A DNA stretch of 64,000 nt from Lacinutrix algicola (GTDB lineage: Bacteria; Bacteroidota; Bacteroidia; Flavobacteriales; Flavobacteriaceae), in the NCBI RefSeq assembly GCF_001418085.1, contig NZ_LIQH01000040.1, positions 248,001-312,000 on the forward strand, written 5' to 3'. Position 1 is the stretch's first letter; every line of letters starts with the position of its first letter. Shown piece by piece: positions 9,601 to 19,287 of the stretch. The translations under genes were made by a program, and so were the position numbers. The notes beneath the pieces were generated by a model, which was given only the letters and a program-made list of their open reading frames with translations, ran no database searches and was not told the DNA's origin.

Positions 9601-12489
9601 ATGAAAAAACTAACTTTTTTATTATCCCTCCTTATGTTTACAGCATTTACTTTTGCACAACAGACTGTTTCGGGTACAGTGTCTGATGCTAATGGATCTG
9701 CACTACCAGGTGTTAACGTTGTGGAAAAAGGAACGTCTAATGGAACAGCAACAGACTTTGACGGTAACTATTCCTTGAATGTTAGTGACTCTGCAATACT
9801 AGTATTTAGCTCAGTTGGCTACAACAAACAAGAAGTAGCAATAGATGGCAAATCTCTTATAAACCTTACAATGGCTGATGGCGAAGCGCTAGATGAAGTC
9901 GTTCTTGTTGGATCACGTACCGCACCTAGAAGTAGTGTTGACACAGCATTGCCTATTGATGTAGTAGGTGTTAAAGAACTTACCTCTACAGGTCAAGCTT
10001 CTTTTGACAAAGCGTTACAATATAGAATACCATCATTTAACACAGTACAAACACCTGTAAATGATGCAACTTCACTTTTAGATCCCTATGAAATTAGAAA
10101 TATGGGACCAAGTAGAACATTAATTTTAATTAATGGAAAACGTAAAAATCTAAGTGCGTTATTATACACACAAACCTCTCCTGGTCGTGGAGAAACTGGT
10201 GCAGATATTTCTGCAATACCAACGGACGCCATTAAAAGAGTTGAAATTTTACGTGATGGAGCATCTGCTCAATACGGATCTGATGCTATTGCTGGAGTAA
10301 TGAATATTATATTAAAAGACGATGTAAACAACGGTTCTGCTACTTTAAGAACAGGAATGACATCTGAAGGTGATGGTGAAACAATAGGTTTCTCTGTAAA
10401 CAATGGTACTACTATTGGCGACGACAAAGGTTATATTAACTATACTATAGATTTATCTAAAACTAATTTAGCAAATAGACCTGGCACAGTAGATGGAGGA
10501 ACTTCTAATCTTGGACCAAACGGAGAACCATTAGAAGGTGGTGAATATGCCGATTTTGTATATGTTGACCCAACTGATCCTGATAACTATGTAAATGGAG
10601 CTACTGAAGCTTCTATAACGGCAGACAATGCTGCTGGAGTTACTCAAATAAACGAGTATTTAAGTCGTAATCCTGATGCCGATAACGTAAATGGATCTCC
10701 TGAAAATGCATCTTCTAAATTTTTAATTAATGGTGGTTTTGATGTTGCAGATAATACCGAATTGTATTTTAATGCAGCCTATGTTTATAAAAAGGTTAAT
10801 AGTTTTGCAAATAATAGAACACCGTATTGGAGATCTGTTGATGCAGATCCTTATTTAGCAGATTTTTTCCCTGGCAACAACCCAAATACAGCAGGTGGAT
10901 ACGATGGCTACACTCCTACTTTTGAAGGTTTATTAAATGATTACAATGGCACTATTGGTGTTAAAACTAAAATTAACGATTGGAATGTAGATTTAAGTTA
11001 TACAACTGGTGGAAATACGCAAACTTATACTGTTAGTAATTCTCACAACAGAAATGAAGTATTCGCTCCTAGTTATAATCCTGAGACTGGTGAATTTGAG
11101 CCCACAGAACTATACAGAGATAATAGTCAGCAATCATTCGATCCAGGTGGAACAAGATTTACTCATAACGTAGGAAATATTGATATTTCTAGAATATTAT
11201 CTGATAAAATAAGTGTTGGTTTTGGTGCCGAGTTTAGAAATGAAACTTTTGAAGTTATTGAAGGTGAATTAGCATCTTATGATGGTGGTGGTGCAGATTC
11301 TTTTTCTGGTAATGCTCCTCAAAACTCTGGGAAATTTAACCGTTACAATATTGGTGGTTATTTCTCTTTAGATTATGATGTAAGTGACGCTTTTTTATTA
11401 AGCGGAACAGTAAGAACAGAAAATTATTCAGATTTTGGTAACACTTTCGTTTATAAATTAAGTTCACGCTACAAACTAACAGAAAACTTAACTGCTAGAG
11501 CTTCTATTTCTTCAGGATTTAGAGCGCCAACACTTCACCAAATCTATACTCAAAAAGCGCAATACAGCTTTACTCCTGGATCAGGAATTCAAGTTGGTGG
11601 TTTAATTAACAATGTCTCAACACAAGCTAAATTATTAGGTATTCCAGAATTAGATGCTGAAACTTCAAACAACTTTACAATAGGATTTGGAGGTAAATTA
11701 GCCGACAATCTAACATTTACAGTAGATTACTATAGTATTTCTGTAGAAGATAGAATTGTTTTAGGTTCTGAAATAACAGGTACTGCTTTTGATGATAATG
11801 GAAATAACATTGGAACAACTCCATTAGATGATATTTTAAGAGACAATAACTTAAACGATGTAAGTTTCTTCTCTAATGCAATAGATACTAGAACATCTGG
11901 AATTGATGTTGTTTTAAGTAAGAAAAATATTTCTCTAGGAGAAGGAGATTTAGATCTTAACCTTTCTGGAAACTATACTATTAAAAACGAAAGAGACGGA
12001 GCGGTTAAAGATATTCCTTTAGTGGCAAATGCAGGACAATCTGTTGTAAACGCAACTCAAGAAGCTTTGTTTTTCACATCTAGACCAGAAACAAAATGGA
12101 TTCTTGGCGCTAACTACGACATTAATAAATTCGGGTTCTCTTTAAACAATACTTATTTTGGTAAAACTACTTTTAAACAACAAGGTTTAAGTAATGATTT
12201 ACGTACAGAGTTTATTCCTAAAATTGTTACAGACTTAGCCGTTAACTATAATGCTACAGAAAAATTAACAATCTCTTTAAACGTAAACAACTTACTTAAT
12301 GTATTACCAGAATGGGAATTTAAAGCAGAAAACTCAGATGGCGCTGCTATTTTAGCTGATGCAGCAGCAACTAGAAACCAATCTAATTTAATTACTTTTA
12401 ACCAACGTTATTCTCAAATGACTTACGATGGTTCTCATTTTAGCCAATTAGGTACAATGTTTAACTTATCTATAAACTACAAGTTTTAA
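9601..12489 (+). CDS. TonB-dependent outer-membrane receptor
   Basis: A 962-residue receptor. It has a Sec signal peptide (cut near FAQ, residue 20), a carboxypeptidase-regulatory-like domain (about 21-100: VSGTVSDANGSALPGVNVV), a plug domain (about 115-235, with RTLILINGKRKN and IKRVEILRDGASAQYGSDAI) and a long beta-barrel ending in a terminal Phe (LSINYKF). It is not followed by a SusD gene, so it is not a classical SusCD pair. The substrate is unknown. Its transcript ends at a strong terminator at 12511. Confidence 0.92.
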   Translation: MKKLTFLLSLLMFTAFTFAQQTVSGTVSDANGSALPGVNVVEKGTSNGTATDFDGNYSLNVSDSAILVFSSVGYNKQEVAIDGKSLINLTMADGEALDEVVLVGSRTAPRSSVDTALPIDVVGVKELTSTGQASFDKALQYRIPSFNTVQTPVNDATSLLDPYEIRNMGPSRTLILINGKRKNLSALLYTQTSPGRGETGADISAIPTDAIKRVEILRDGASAQYGSDAIAGVMNIILKDDVNNGSATLRTGMTSEGDGETIGFSVNNGTTIGDDKGYINYTIDLSKTNLANRPGTVDGGTSNLGPNGEPLEGGEYADFVYVDPTDPDNYVNGATEASITADNAAGVTQINEYLSRNPDADNVNGSPENASSKFLINGGFDVADNTELYFNAAYVYKKVNSFANNRTPYWRSVDADPYLADFFPGNNPNTAGGYDGYTPTFEGLLNDYNGTIGVKTKINDWNVDLSYTTGGNTQTYTVSNSHNRNEVFAPSYNPETGEFEPTELYRDNSQQSFDPGGTRFTHNVGNIDISRILSDKISVGFGAEFRNETFEVIEGELASYDGGGADSFSGNAPQNSGKFNRYNIGGYFSLDYDVSDAFLLSGTVRTENYSDFGNTFVYKLSSRYKLTENLTARASISSGFRAPTLHQIYTQKAQYSFTPGSGIQVGGLINNVSTQAKLLGIPELDAETSNNFTIGFGGKLADNLTFTVDYYSISVEDRIVLGSEITGTAFDDNGNNIGTTPLDDILRDNNLNDVSFFSNAIDTRTSGIDVVLSKKNISLGEGDLDLNLSGNYTIKNERDGAVKDIPLVANAGQSVVNATQEALFFTSRPETKWILGANYDINKFGFSLNNTYFGKTTFKQQGLSNDLRTEFIPKIVTDLAVNYNATEKLTISLNVNNLLNVLPEWEFKAENSDGAAILADAAATRNQSNLITFNQRYSQMTYDGSHFSQLGTMFNLSINYKF

Positions 12490-12510
12490 TTAAAACCAAA
12501 GCTTCAATTT

Positions 12511-12546
12511 AAAAAATGCTATTCCTAACCGAATAGCATTTTTTTT
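12511..12546 (+). terminator. Intrinsic terminator after TonB receptor
   Basis: A 14-bp stem (12511-12524 with 12531-12544), 6-base loop and T-run lie 22 bases after the receptor stop codon. Confidence 0.85.
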
Positions 12547-12667
12547 ATTTAATAATTCTAATTTAAATTATATATAAAAATCTAAAAAATAAACAGTTAC
12601 AAACAAAATACGGTAGGAGTTTTAATAGTAAAGTTGTTATATTTATATATCAATAAAACCAACCATT

Positions 12668-13795
12668 ATGAGATCAACTATTTTATCAGCATTATTACTA
12701 TTGTTTATTTTCTCTTGTTCCGAAGATGAAAAACCAAGTTCAAATCCAGAAAGCATAAATATTTCTGGAAGACTACTCGCTCCTAACAATATAGATCCTA
12801 TTGTAAACGCTAAAGTTTCAGCGTTAAACAATAATATAATTGCATATGAAACTAGAACAGATGCTCAAGGTAATTTTCAATTATCTCTTAAAAAAGGTGA
12901 TTATAGTTTAAAATTAGCCAAAGGACTATTTACTACCGAAAAACAAATCACAGTTGAAGGCGAAATAACTTTAGATAGTTATAAAATTGAAATACTTCCC
13001 AACATTGGAGTGATTACAGGAAATTACGATAATATTGAAAGTGTTTTATATGGTATTGGACTAGTAAATCCTATTAGCGGAGAGCCATTATTCGATATAA
13101 TAGATGGCATCACTTTAAATAAAAACACACCTTTAGACAACTTAGAACATGTACATGGAGCTAATACAAGTAATAGCCAAATGAAAAATCCAATATTAGA
13201 TCCTAATGTAAGCTTCTCTTATACCGATTTAATGTCTAATCCTACTCTTTTAGCATCTTACGATGTTTTATTTATTAATTGCAGTAGTCATTCAGAAAAT
13301 CCTATTTACGAGCAAAACTTAATGGATTATGTAAATAATGGCGGTTTTTTATATGTTACAGATTGGTCTTCTAGCCTATTAAATACTATAACAAATAACG
13401 ATACTAATTATTTATCTTTCTACACACCTAGACGAAGCGGGCAATCCCTAACGACTACTGCTACCATTTTAGATGGTAATTTAAGTGCTTGGTTATCGTT
13501 AAACTTTGGAATATCTGTTAATGATGTTGTGGAAATTGATGAATTTTTATACGCTTGGCAAGTTGTAGATTCATATGATCCTGCTACAACTATCTCATGG
13601 ATTAATGGTGAGGTAGATTATAATGATGCGTCCTCTGCCACAATAACAGAAAACAAAGATTTAGCTTTTACGTTTCTATTAGGCCAAGGTGCTGTTTTTT
13701 ATTCTTCATTTCATACAGAAAATCAAGAATTCGATTTCACTACAACAGATAGAATAATGGAGTATTTAGTTTTTGAAATGACTGATATTGATTAA
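12668..13795 (+). CDS. Lipoprotein with carboxypeptidase-regulatory-like domain
   Basis: A 375-residue protein with a lipoprotein signal (LLLLFIFSCSEDE, lipid-modified Cys about residue 17). A beta-sandwich of the carboxypeptidase-regulatory type (about 30-105: GRLLAPNNIDPIVNAKV, TRTDAQGNFQLSLKKGDYSL) is followed by an alpha/beta region with a Rossmann-like pattern (YDVLFINCSSHSEN, DYVNNGGFLYVTDWSS, AVFYSSFHTEN) like the ThuA/glutamine-amidotransferase-like folds. No catalytic triad can be assigned. It is transcribed separately from the receptor because a terminator lies between them. Confidence 0.75.
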   Translation: MRSTILSALLLLFIFSCSEDEKPSSNPESINISGRLLAPNNIDPIVNAKVSALNNNIIAYETRTDAQGNFQLSLKKGDYSLKLAKGLFTTEKQITVEGEITLDSYKIEILPNIGVITGNYDNIESVLYGIGLVNPISGEPLFDIIDGITLNKNTPLDNLEHVHGANTSNSQMKNPILDPNVSFSYTDLMSNPTLLASYDVLFINCSSHSENPIYEQNLMDYVNNGGFLYVTDWSSSLLNTITNNDTNYLSFYTPRRSGQSLTTTATILDGNLSAWLSLNFGISVNDVVEIDEFLYAWQVVDSYDPATTISWINGEVDYNDASSATITENKDLAFTFLLGQGAVFYSSFHTENQEFDFTTTDRIMEYLVFEMTDID

Positions 13796-13866
13796 CACAA
13801 AATACAATATAAAAAAAAAATCACTGTTTCGGCTTTTTTTTATCATTAGTATAGATTAATAACCTA

Positions 13867-14220
13867 TTATCCATCAGGATGCATAAATTTCTGCTTTCCT
13901 AATAATGCTTCTTCAGTTTCAACGTGGTCGTCATCAGGCACACAACAATCCACAGGACAAACTGCAGCACATTGTGGCTCTTCATGAAACCCAACACACT
14001 CTGTACATTTATCTGGAACAATGTAATAAATTTCATCACTAATAGGTTCTTGCGCTTCATCTGCATCTACAGCTTTACCATCTGTAAGTACAATATTACC
14101 GTCTAAACTTGTTCCATCTTTATATCTCCAATCGTCAGCACCTTCATAAATTGCAGTATTCGGGCATTCTGGCTCGCATGCTCCACAATTTATACATTCG
14201 TCTGTTATAATAATTGCCAT
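13867..14220 (-). CDS. fdx: Ferredoxin with two 4Fe-4S clusters
   Basis: A 117-residue electron carrier. The first cluster motif is [12 protein letters not shown] (about 9-20) and the second [18 protein letters not shown] (about 72-89), with an insertion inside the second motif as in the YfhL/Azotobacter-type ferredoxins. The open frame extends upstream to 14289 but would run through the promoter, so the ATG at 14220 ([15 protein letters not shown]) is chosen. It is divergent from the acyl-CoA reductase gene. The reductase may be the partner, which is only an inference from position. Confidence 0.9.
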   Translation of the reverse strand: MAIIITDECINCGACEPECPNTAIYEGADDWRYKDGTSLDGNIVLTDGKAVDADEAQEPISDEIYYIVPDKCTECVGFHEEPQCAAVCPVDCCVPDDDHVETEEALLGKQKFMHPDG

Positions 14221-14244
14221 AGTAGTTTTTTTATTTAGTTTGCG

Positions 14245-14252
14245 TAAATTTG
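14245..14252 (+). promoter_or_regulatory. -7 element of acyl-CoA reductase gene
   Basis: TAAATTTG matches TAnnTTTG and lies 44 bases before the ATG at 14297. No good -33 element is seen, so support is partial. Confidence 0.4.
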
Positions 14253-14258
14253 CAATTG

Positions 14259-14290
14259 CAAAAATAAAGCCAAAACCATTCATAACCAAA
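14259..14290 (-). promoter_or_regulatory. Promoter of ferredoxin gene
   Basis: On the minus strand TTTG (14290-14287), 20 bases, TATTTTTG (14266-14259): a full match to the Bacteroidota consensus. It faces the divergent -7 box of the reductase gene only 6 bases away, so the two polymerases would compete for the same DNA. Confidence 0.65.
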
Positions 14291-14296
14291 TACAGA

Positions 14297-15355
14297 ATGA
14301 CTTTAGAACAAAGAATTAACGCTTTCTCAAAATTAGGAACATTTATTAGTCAATTTTCTTCGGAAACATTCCAAGAACAAGACAACATTCCACACAATGA
14401 ATTGTTTTTTGAAGGCTTTAAGCATCAAATAAAATTAGCACAAGAAAATAACGGATGGTTTACAAAAGCCAATATTGTATTTTCTATTAATGGCTGGGTT
14501 AACTCGTTAACAAAAAACCAACTAACAAAATGGACTTCATCCTATAACTTTACAGAAAGCAACTCTCAAAATGTGGCCATTATTATGGCAGGAAATATTC
14601 CTTTGGTTGGTTTTCACGATTTTATTTCTGTTTTAATTTCAGGGCATATGGTTTTAGTAAAACAATCGTCTAACGATAAGCATTTACTTCCTTTTCTAGC
14701 GAAGTATTTAGAACATGTAGAACCTGGTTTTAAAGGAAAAATAAAGTTTACCGAAGCTAAGATGGAAAACTTTGACGCCGTTATTGCAACCGGAAGCTCT
14801 AATACAGCGCGTTATTTTGAATATTATTTTAAAGATAAACCTTCAATTATAAGAAAAAATAGAAATTCAGTTGCTGTTTTAACTGGAAAGGAAACTCACG
14901 AAGAACTTGAAGATCTATCCGAAGACATCTTTAGATACTATGGTTTAGGTTGCAGGAACGTTTCTAAGTTATACTTACCAAAAAACTATAATTTCGATGC
15001 TTTTTTTAAAGCTATGTATAAATGGAATCCAATTATTAACGAATCTAAATATGCTAATAATTACGATTACAATAAGGCCGTTTATATAATGAGTGAATTC
15101 GATATGCTGGAAAATGGCTTCCTTATGATTAAAGAAGACGAAAGCTTCTCTTCTCCAATAGCCACAGTATTTTACGAATTTTATGAAGATACGAATGTAC
15201 TACAAGATACATTAGCGCAAAAAACCGAAAACATACAATGCATTGTAGCTAAAGGTTTCACAGAAAATGAAATTAAATTTGGTAATACTCAAAAACCAGA
15301 ACTTTGGGATTATGCAGATAATGTAGATACTATTACATTTTTATTAAACTTATAA
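14297..15355 (+). CDS. Acyl-CoA reductase, LuxC-like
   Basis: A 352-residue member of the LuxC/acyl-CoA reductase family (aldehyde-dehydrogenase fold), which reduces fatty-acyl groups to aldehydes with NADPH. Seen are the nucleotide-binding region ([20 protein letters not shown], about 88-107), [12 protein letters not shown], and the candidate catalytic Cys in [15 protein letters not shown] (about 215-229). The frame is open back to 14240, but the ATG at 14297 avoids overlap with the promoters. In this group of bacteria the gene commonly lies beside ferredoxin and serC/serA; its true substrate there is not known. Confidence 0.8.
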   Translation: MTLEQRINAFSKLGTFISQFSSETFQEQDNIPHNELFFEGFKHQIKLAQENNGWFTKANIVFSINGWVNSLTKNQLTKWTSSYNFTESNSQNVAIIMAGNIPLVGFHDFISVLISGHMVLVKQSSNDKHLLPFLAKYLEHVEPGFKGKIKFTEAKMENFDAVIATGSSNTARYFEYYFKDKPSIIRKNRNSVAVLTGKETHEELEDLSEDIFRYYGLGCRNVSKLYLPKNYNFDAFFKAMYKWNPIINESKYANNYDYNKAVYIMSEFDMLENGFLMIKEDESFSSPIATVFYEFYEDTNVLQDTLAQKTENIQCIVAKGFTENEIKFGNTQKPELWDYADNVDTITFLLNL

Positions 15356-15772
15356 AATATATAAATACCGTTCAGTTTCTATACTGTTTTATTTTTGCTT
15401 TAATTATTAAAATTCTAGACTAATTATTCAAAAAGAAGACCAAACAAAACTTGTAATGCTTATTGATACAATTAGTTTAACTTTTTGAACAACGTAAAGA
15501 CATAAAACAAAAAGCACTCAATATCAAAGTGTTAAGCTCATAATTACTAAGTTAAAAACTGTACCAAAAACAGTTTCTATTTTAAGTTACAATATTAATA
15601 ATATTCTTTTGCAAAAAATTAAACATTAATATTTGTTAAAATTATAGCTAATAAATTATCATATTAATAACAGAAAACTATTCAATATTTAGCACCTTTG
15701 TATTCTTGTTATTCAAATCATTTTTAAAAGAAAATGAAATATTAATACATCCTGAAATAAATTCAGCATACC
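15356..15772 (+). other. Long AT-rich gap before serC
   Basis: This 417-base stretch holds no gene I can support. It has many short A/T runs and a weak stem (AAACTG with CAGTTT, near 15555-15582). A candidate -7 with one mismatch, CACCTTTG, lies near 15693-15700, which would give serC a leader of about 65 bases. Confidence 0.4.
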
Positions 15773-16834
15773 ATGAAAAGACACAATTTTAGCGCAGGAC
15801 CTTGCGTATTACCTAAAGAAGTAATTTTAAAAGCTTCGGAAGCCTTATTAGATTTCGATAACGGATTATCTTTAATAGAAATATCGCATAGAAGTAAACC
15901 ATTTGTAGATGTTATGGAAAAAGCTAGAGCTTTAGCTTTAGAGCTTTTAGGCTTAGAAGGTAAAGGATACAAAGCTTTATTTTTACAAGGTGGAGCAAGT
16001 ACTCAATTTTTAATGGTTGCTCTTAATTTATTAGAAAAACGCGCTGGGTATTTAAATACAGGTGCATGGAGTGATAAAGCAATTAAAGAAGCTAAAATTT
16101 ACGATGATGTTTACGAAGTAGCATCTTCTAAAGAAGCAAATTACAACTATATCCCAAAAGGATACGATGTACCTTCAGATTACGACTATTTTCACTGTAC
16201 TTCTAACAATACCATTTTTGGAACACAAATGAAAAGTTTTCCAAAAGTAGATATTCCATTAGTTTGCGATATGAGTAGTGATATTTTCTCTCGTACATTA
16301 GACTTTTCTCAATTTGATTTAATTTATGCTGGAGCCCAAAAAAATATGGGACCTGCAGGAACAACACTAGTTGTTATTAAAGAAGATATTCTAGGTAAAG
16401 TATCTCGTAAAATGCCATCTATGATGGATTACAAAGTACATATCGATAAAGGTAGTATGTTTAATACTCCTCCCGTATTTGCAGTATACACATCTATGTT
16501 AACTATGCAATGGCTAAAAGACTTAGGTGGTATAAAAGCAATAGAAAAAGAGAACGAAAAGAAAGCAATTGTAATGTATTCTGAAATAGATTTAAACCCT
16601 CTATTTAAAGGTTTTGCAGCAAAAGAAGACCGTTCTAAAATGAATGCAACCTTTACTTTAGAGAATGAAAACCTTAAAGAAACTTTCGATGCCATGTGTA
16701 AAGAAGGTGGTATTAACGGTATTAATGGTCATAGAAGCGTTGGTGGTTACAGAGCATCAATGTACAATGCTTTATCACTAGACAGTGTAAAAGTATTAGT
16801 AGAGATCATGAGTGAATTAGAAAGTAAAGCTTAA
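15773..16834 (+). CDS. serC: Phosphoserine aminotransferase
   Basis: A 353-residue PLP enzyme that makes O-phosphoserine from 3-phosphohydroxypyruvate and glutamate; the same enzyme usually serves pyridoxal phosphate synthesis. Seen are the N-terminal MKRHNFSAGPCVLPKEV, the substrate loop SHRSKPF, QGGAS near the phosphate-binding site, and the PLP Lys in YAGAQKNMGPAG (about residue 187). The C-terminal INGINGHRSVGGYRASMYNA closes the active site. Serine-pathway partner serA lies 162 bases downstream on the same strand. Confidence 0.96.
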   Translation: MKRHNFSAGPCVLPKEVILKASEALLDFDNGLSLIEISHRSKPFVDVMEKARALALELLGLEGKGYKALFLQGGASTQFLMVALNLLEKRAGYLNTGAWSDKAIKEAKIYDDVYEVASSKEANYNYIPKGYDVPSDYDYFHCTSNNTIFGTQMKSFPKVDIPLVCDMSSDIFSRTLDFSQFDLIYAGAQKNMGPAGTTLVVIKEDILGKVSRKMPSMMDYKVHIDKGSMFNTPPVFAVYTSMLTMQWLKDLGGIKAIEKENEKKAIVMYSEIDLNPLFKGFAAKEDRSKMNATFTLENENLKETFDAMCKEGGINGINGHRSVGGYRASMYNALSLDSVKVLVEIMSELESKA

Positions 16835-16996
16835 AATTGGTTATTATCAATAAACCGTTTTACATTCAAAATATTAAAAAACAAAATAATTTTAAGTTGA
16901 AATATTAATCGTTTAAAACACTTTTAATTTTTCACTTTTTTCATAACAATAATTAATAATATTCTCATGAAAATGAGAGTAACGAAATAAATTTCT

Positions 16997-17959
16997 ATGA
17001 AAGTATTAGCAAACGATGGTATTTCTCAAAGTGGAATTGACGCTTTAGAAAGTGCAGGATTCGAAGTATCTACAACAACTGTAGCACAAGAACAATTAGC
17101 AAACTATATTAACGAAAACAAGATTAGTGTTGTTTTAGTGCGTAGTGCAACAACAGTAAGAAAAGAAGTTATTGACGCTTGTCCAGATTTAAAAATTATT
17201 GGACGTGGTGGTGTTGGTATGGATAATATAGATGTAGATTATGCACGCGAACAAGGGTTACACGTAATTAACACACCTGCTGCTTCTTCTCAATCTGTAG
17301 CCGAATTAGTATTCGCTCATCTTTTTACAGGTGTACGTTACTTATACGATTCTAATAGAAACATGCCATTAGATGGAGATACTCAATTTAAGAAACTTAA
17401 GAAAAACTATGCTAAAGGAGTTGAATTAAGAGGAAAAACTCTTGGTATAATTGGTTTTGGACGTATTGGTCAAGAAGTTGCAAAAATAGGTTTAGGTGTT
17501 GGTATGAAAGTTATTGCTGCCGATAAATTTATTGAAACTGCTGATGTATCTGTCGATTTTTTCGATGGTCAATCTGCAAGTTTTAATATTAAGACACAAA
17601 TAATGGATGATGTTTTAAAACAATCGGACTTTGTAACTCTTCACGTACCTGCACAAAAAGACTACGTAATTGGTCAAGCACAGTTTGATATGATGAAAGA
17701 TGGTTCTGCTTTAATAAATGCTGCTCGTGGTGGTGTTGTTAACGAAGTAGAATTAGTAAAAGCTTTAGACAGTGGTAAAATTGCATTTGCTGGCTTAGAT
17801 ACTTTTCAAGATGAACCAACTCCGGCTGTACAAATACTTATGAACCCAAAAATTTCATTAACACCACACATTGGTGCAGCAACAAATGAAGCACAAGATC
17901 GCATTGGTGTAGAACTTGCAACACAAATAAAAAACCTGTTACTTGACGGAAAAAACTAA
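16997..17959 (+). CDS. serA: D-3-phosphoglycerate dehydrogenase
   Basis: A 320-residue D-2-hydroxyacid dehydrogenase. It has the N-terminal catalytic part (VLVRSATTVRKEVID), the NAD-binding motif GIIGFGRIGQEVAKIG (about 149-164), the arginine in INAARGGVVNE, and the catalytic His in LTPHIGAATNEA (about residue 296). It lacks the C-terminal ACT domain, so serine feedback by that route is not expected. Its place right after serC makes phosphoglycerate dehydrogenase the most likely member of the family. Confidence 0.9.
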   Translation: MKVLANDGISQSGIDALESAGFEVSTTTVAQEQLANYINENKISVVLVRSATTVRKEVIDACPDLKIIGRGGVGMDNIDVDYAREQGLHVINTPAASSQSVAELVFAHLFTGVRYLYDSNRNMPLDGDTQFKKLKKNYAKGVELRGKTLGIIGFGRIGQEVAKIGLGVGMKVIAADKFIETADVSVDFFDGQSASFNIKTQIMDDVLKQSDFVTLHVPAQKDYVIGQAQFDMMKDGSALINAARGGVVNEVELVKALDSGKIAFAGLDTFQDEPTPAVQILMNPKISLTPHIGAATNEAQDRIGVELATQIKNLLLDGKN

Positions 17960-17996
17960 CTGTTTATCCCGTTAATTTCAATAAATAAAAAAATAC

Positions 17997-18029
17997 AAAG
18001 CCTTAATATTTATGTTAAGGCTTTTTTTA
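17997..18029 (+). terminator. Intrinsic terminator after serA
   Basis: A 10-bp stem (17997-18006 with 18015-18024), 8-base loop, then a run of T, 38 bases after the serA stop. Confidence 0.8.
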
Positions 18030-18071
18030 TGTACCTTTTCAACACAGTAATAACTTAAACAATATAAAAAA

Positions 18072-18707
18072 ATGTCTGGAATTTTAGATTTATTAGGAAG
18101 CGATTTAGGAAAATCAATAATTAGTGGTGTTGCAGGATCAACAGGAAACGACTCATCAAAAACAAGTAGCGTACTTACAATGGCTCTACCAGTATTGATG
18201 AAAGCTATGCAGCGTAATGCCACTACTCCAGAAGGAGCAGAAGGACTTATGGGAGCAATACAAGGAAAGCACAACGGAAGTATATTAGATAATCTAGGTG
18301 GATTATTTGGTGGTGGTGTTGATGACGAAGTTAAAAATGATGGAGATAAGATTTTAAATCACGTTTTAGGTGCTAAAAAAGAAGGAGTTGAAAAAATTAT
18401 AGGTGAAAAATCTGGATTAGATGCTAGTTCAGTCGCAAATATTTTAAAAGTAGCTGCACCAATTTTAATGGGTGTTTTAGGAAAACAAGCACAACAACAA
18501 AATGTAAGCTCTTCTAATGGTATTGGAGATTTACTTGGTGGTTTATTAGGAGGAAACTCAGCAGATAAAGAACAAAGTTTCTTAGAGTCTATTTTAGATG
18601 CAGATGGAGACGGAAGTATTGTCGATGATGTTGCCGGAATGGTACTTGGTGGGGCAAAAAGCAAAGGTGGTCTTGGTGGACTATTAGGTGGTCTTTTTGG
18701 AAAATAA
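18072..18707 (+). CDS. DUF937 domain protein
   Basis: A 211-residue protein of the DUF937 type: N-terminal MSGILDLLGSDLGKSIISG and repeated helical units rich in Gly and Leu (for example GLMGAIQGKHNG, APILMGVLGKQAQQQ). It ends in three glycine-rich stretches, GIGDLLGGLLGGNS, DADGDGSIVDDVAG and GGLLGGLFGK. There is no signal peptide. The DADGDGS segment resembles a calcium-binding loop, but this is not proof of binding. The function of the family is unknown. It forms a single-gene unit between two terminators. Confidence 0.8.
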   Translation: MSGILDLLGSDLGKSIISGVAGSTGNDSSKTSSVLTMALPVLMKAMQRNATTPEGAEGLMGAIQGKHNGSILDNLGGLFGGGVDDEVKNDGDKILNHVLGAKKEGVEKIIGEKSGLDASSVANILKVAAPILMGVLGKQAQQQNVSSSNGIGDLLGGLLGGNSADKEQSFLESILDADGDGSIVDDVAGMVLGGAKSKGGLGGLLGGLFGK

Positions 18708-18734
18708 TATTTCTTAAAACCTGAAATAATAAAT

Positions 18735-18769
18735 AAAAAGAGTCAAACCAAGGTTTGGCTCTTTTTATT
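18735..18769 (+). terminator. Intrinsic terminator after DUF937 gene
   Basis: A stem of about 15 bp (18735-18749 with 18752-18766, one G-T pair) and T-tail, 28 bases after the stop. Confidence 0.8.
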
Positions 18770-18820
18770 TATTATACTTAACTCAATTATATAATTTGTA
18801 TTTTTATAAAAATTAGACTC

Positions 18821-19258
18821 ATGAAAAACGTATTTCTTTTATTCACTGTTATACTTATGGTTTTTGCTTGTAACTCTTCTAAAGAAACTACAGTTACAAA
18901 AAACGAAGGCATTGAAATTAAAAAAGGTGATACCATTAAAATTTCTGGAGATAATATTGAGTATGATGTTATTATTATTGAACCTGGCTTTGGCACATAC
19001 CTTGCTTCTGTTGCTAAACCAAAAGGCTTTTATCTACAAAACTATTTAGAAACCAGAAATATACGTTATGTTCAAGAATGGAACAGACGCGTTTTACAAC
19101 CTAGACAATACAATTCTAATTTATACGAAATGCAAATTAACTATTCTCAAGGTGTAGATTATGGCTACGATGTAAACTACAAAATGTATAACTATTTTGT
19201 TTATTTTCAAAATAGATACAAGCAAAACCTTTTAGGCACAAGAGTTCCTCAAAATTAA
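18821..19258 (+). CDS. DUF6146-type lipoprotein
   Basis: A 145-residue protein with a lipoprotein signal (VILMVFACNSSKE, Cys about residue 17). The body has an aromatic-rich conserved block, QEWNRRVLQPRQYNSNLYEM (about 87-106), then YNYFVYFQNRYKQ. I recall it as the DUF6146 family of flavobacterial lipoproteins, of unknown function. The next gene follows after 29 bases. Confidence 0.75.
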   Translation: MKNVFLLFTVILMVFACNSSKETTVTKNEGIEIKKGDTIKISGDNIEYDVIIIEPGFGTYLASVAKPKGFYLQNYLETRNIRYVQEWNRRVLQPRQYNSNLYEMQINYSQGVDYGYDVNYKMYNYFVYFQNRYKQNLLGTRVPQN

Positions 19259-19260
19259 TT

Positions 19261-19268
19261 TATATTTG
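19261..19268 (+). promoter_or_regulatory. -7 element before DUF6787-type gene
   Basis: TATATTTG matches TAnnTTTG, 19 bases before the ATG at 19288. No -33 element is clear. Confidence 0.4.
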
Positions 19269-19287
19269 CAGCTTCTAAAAAAAGGCT

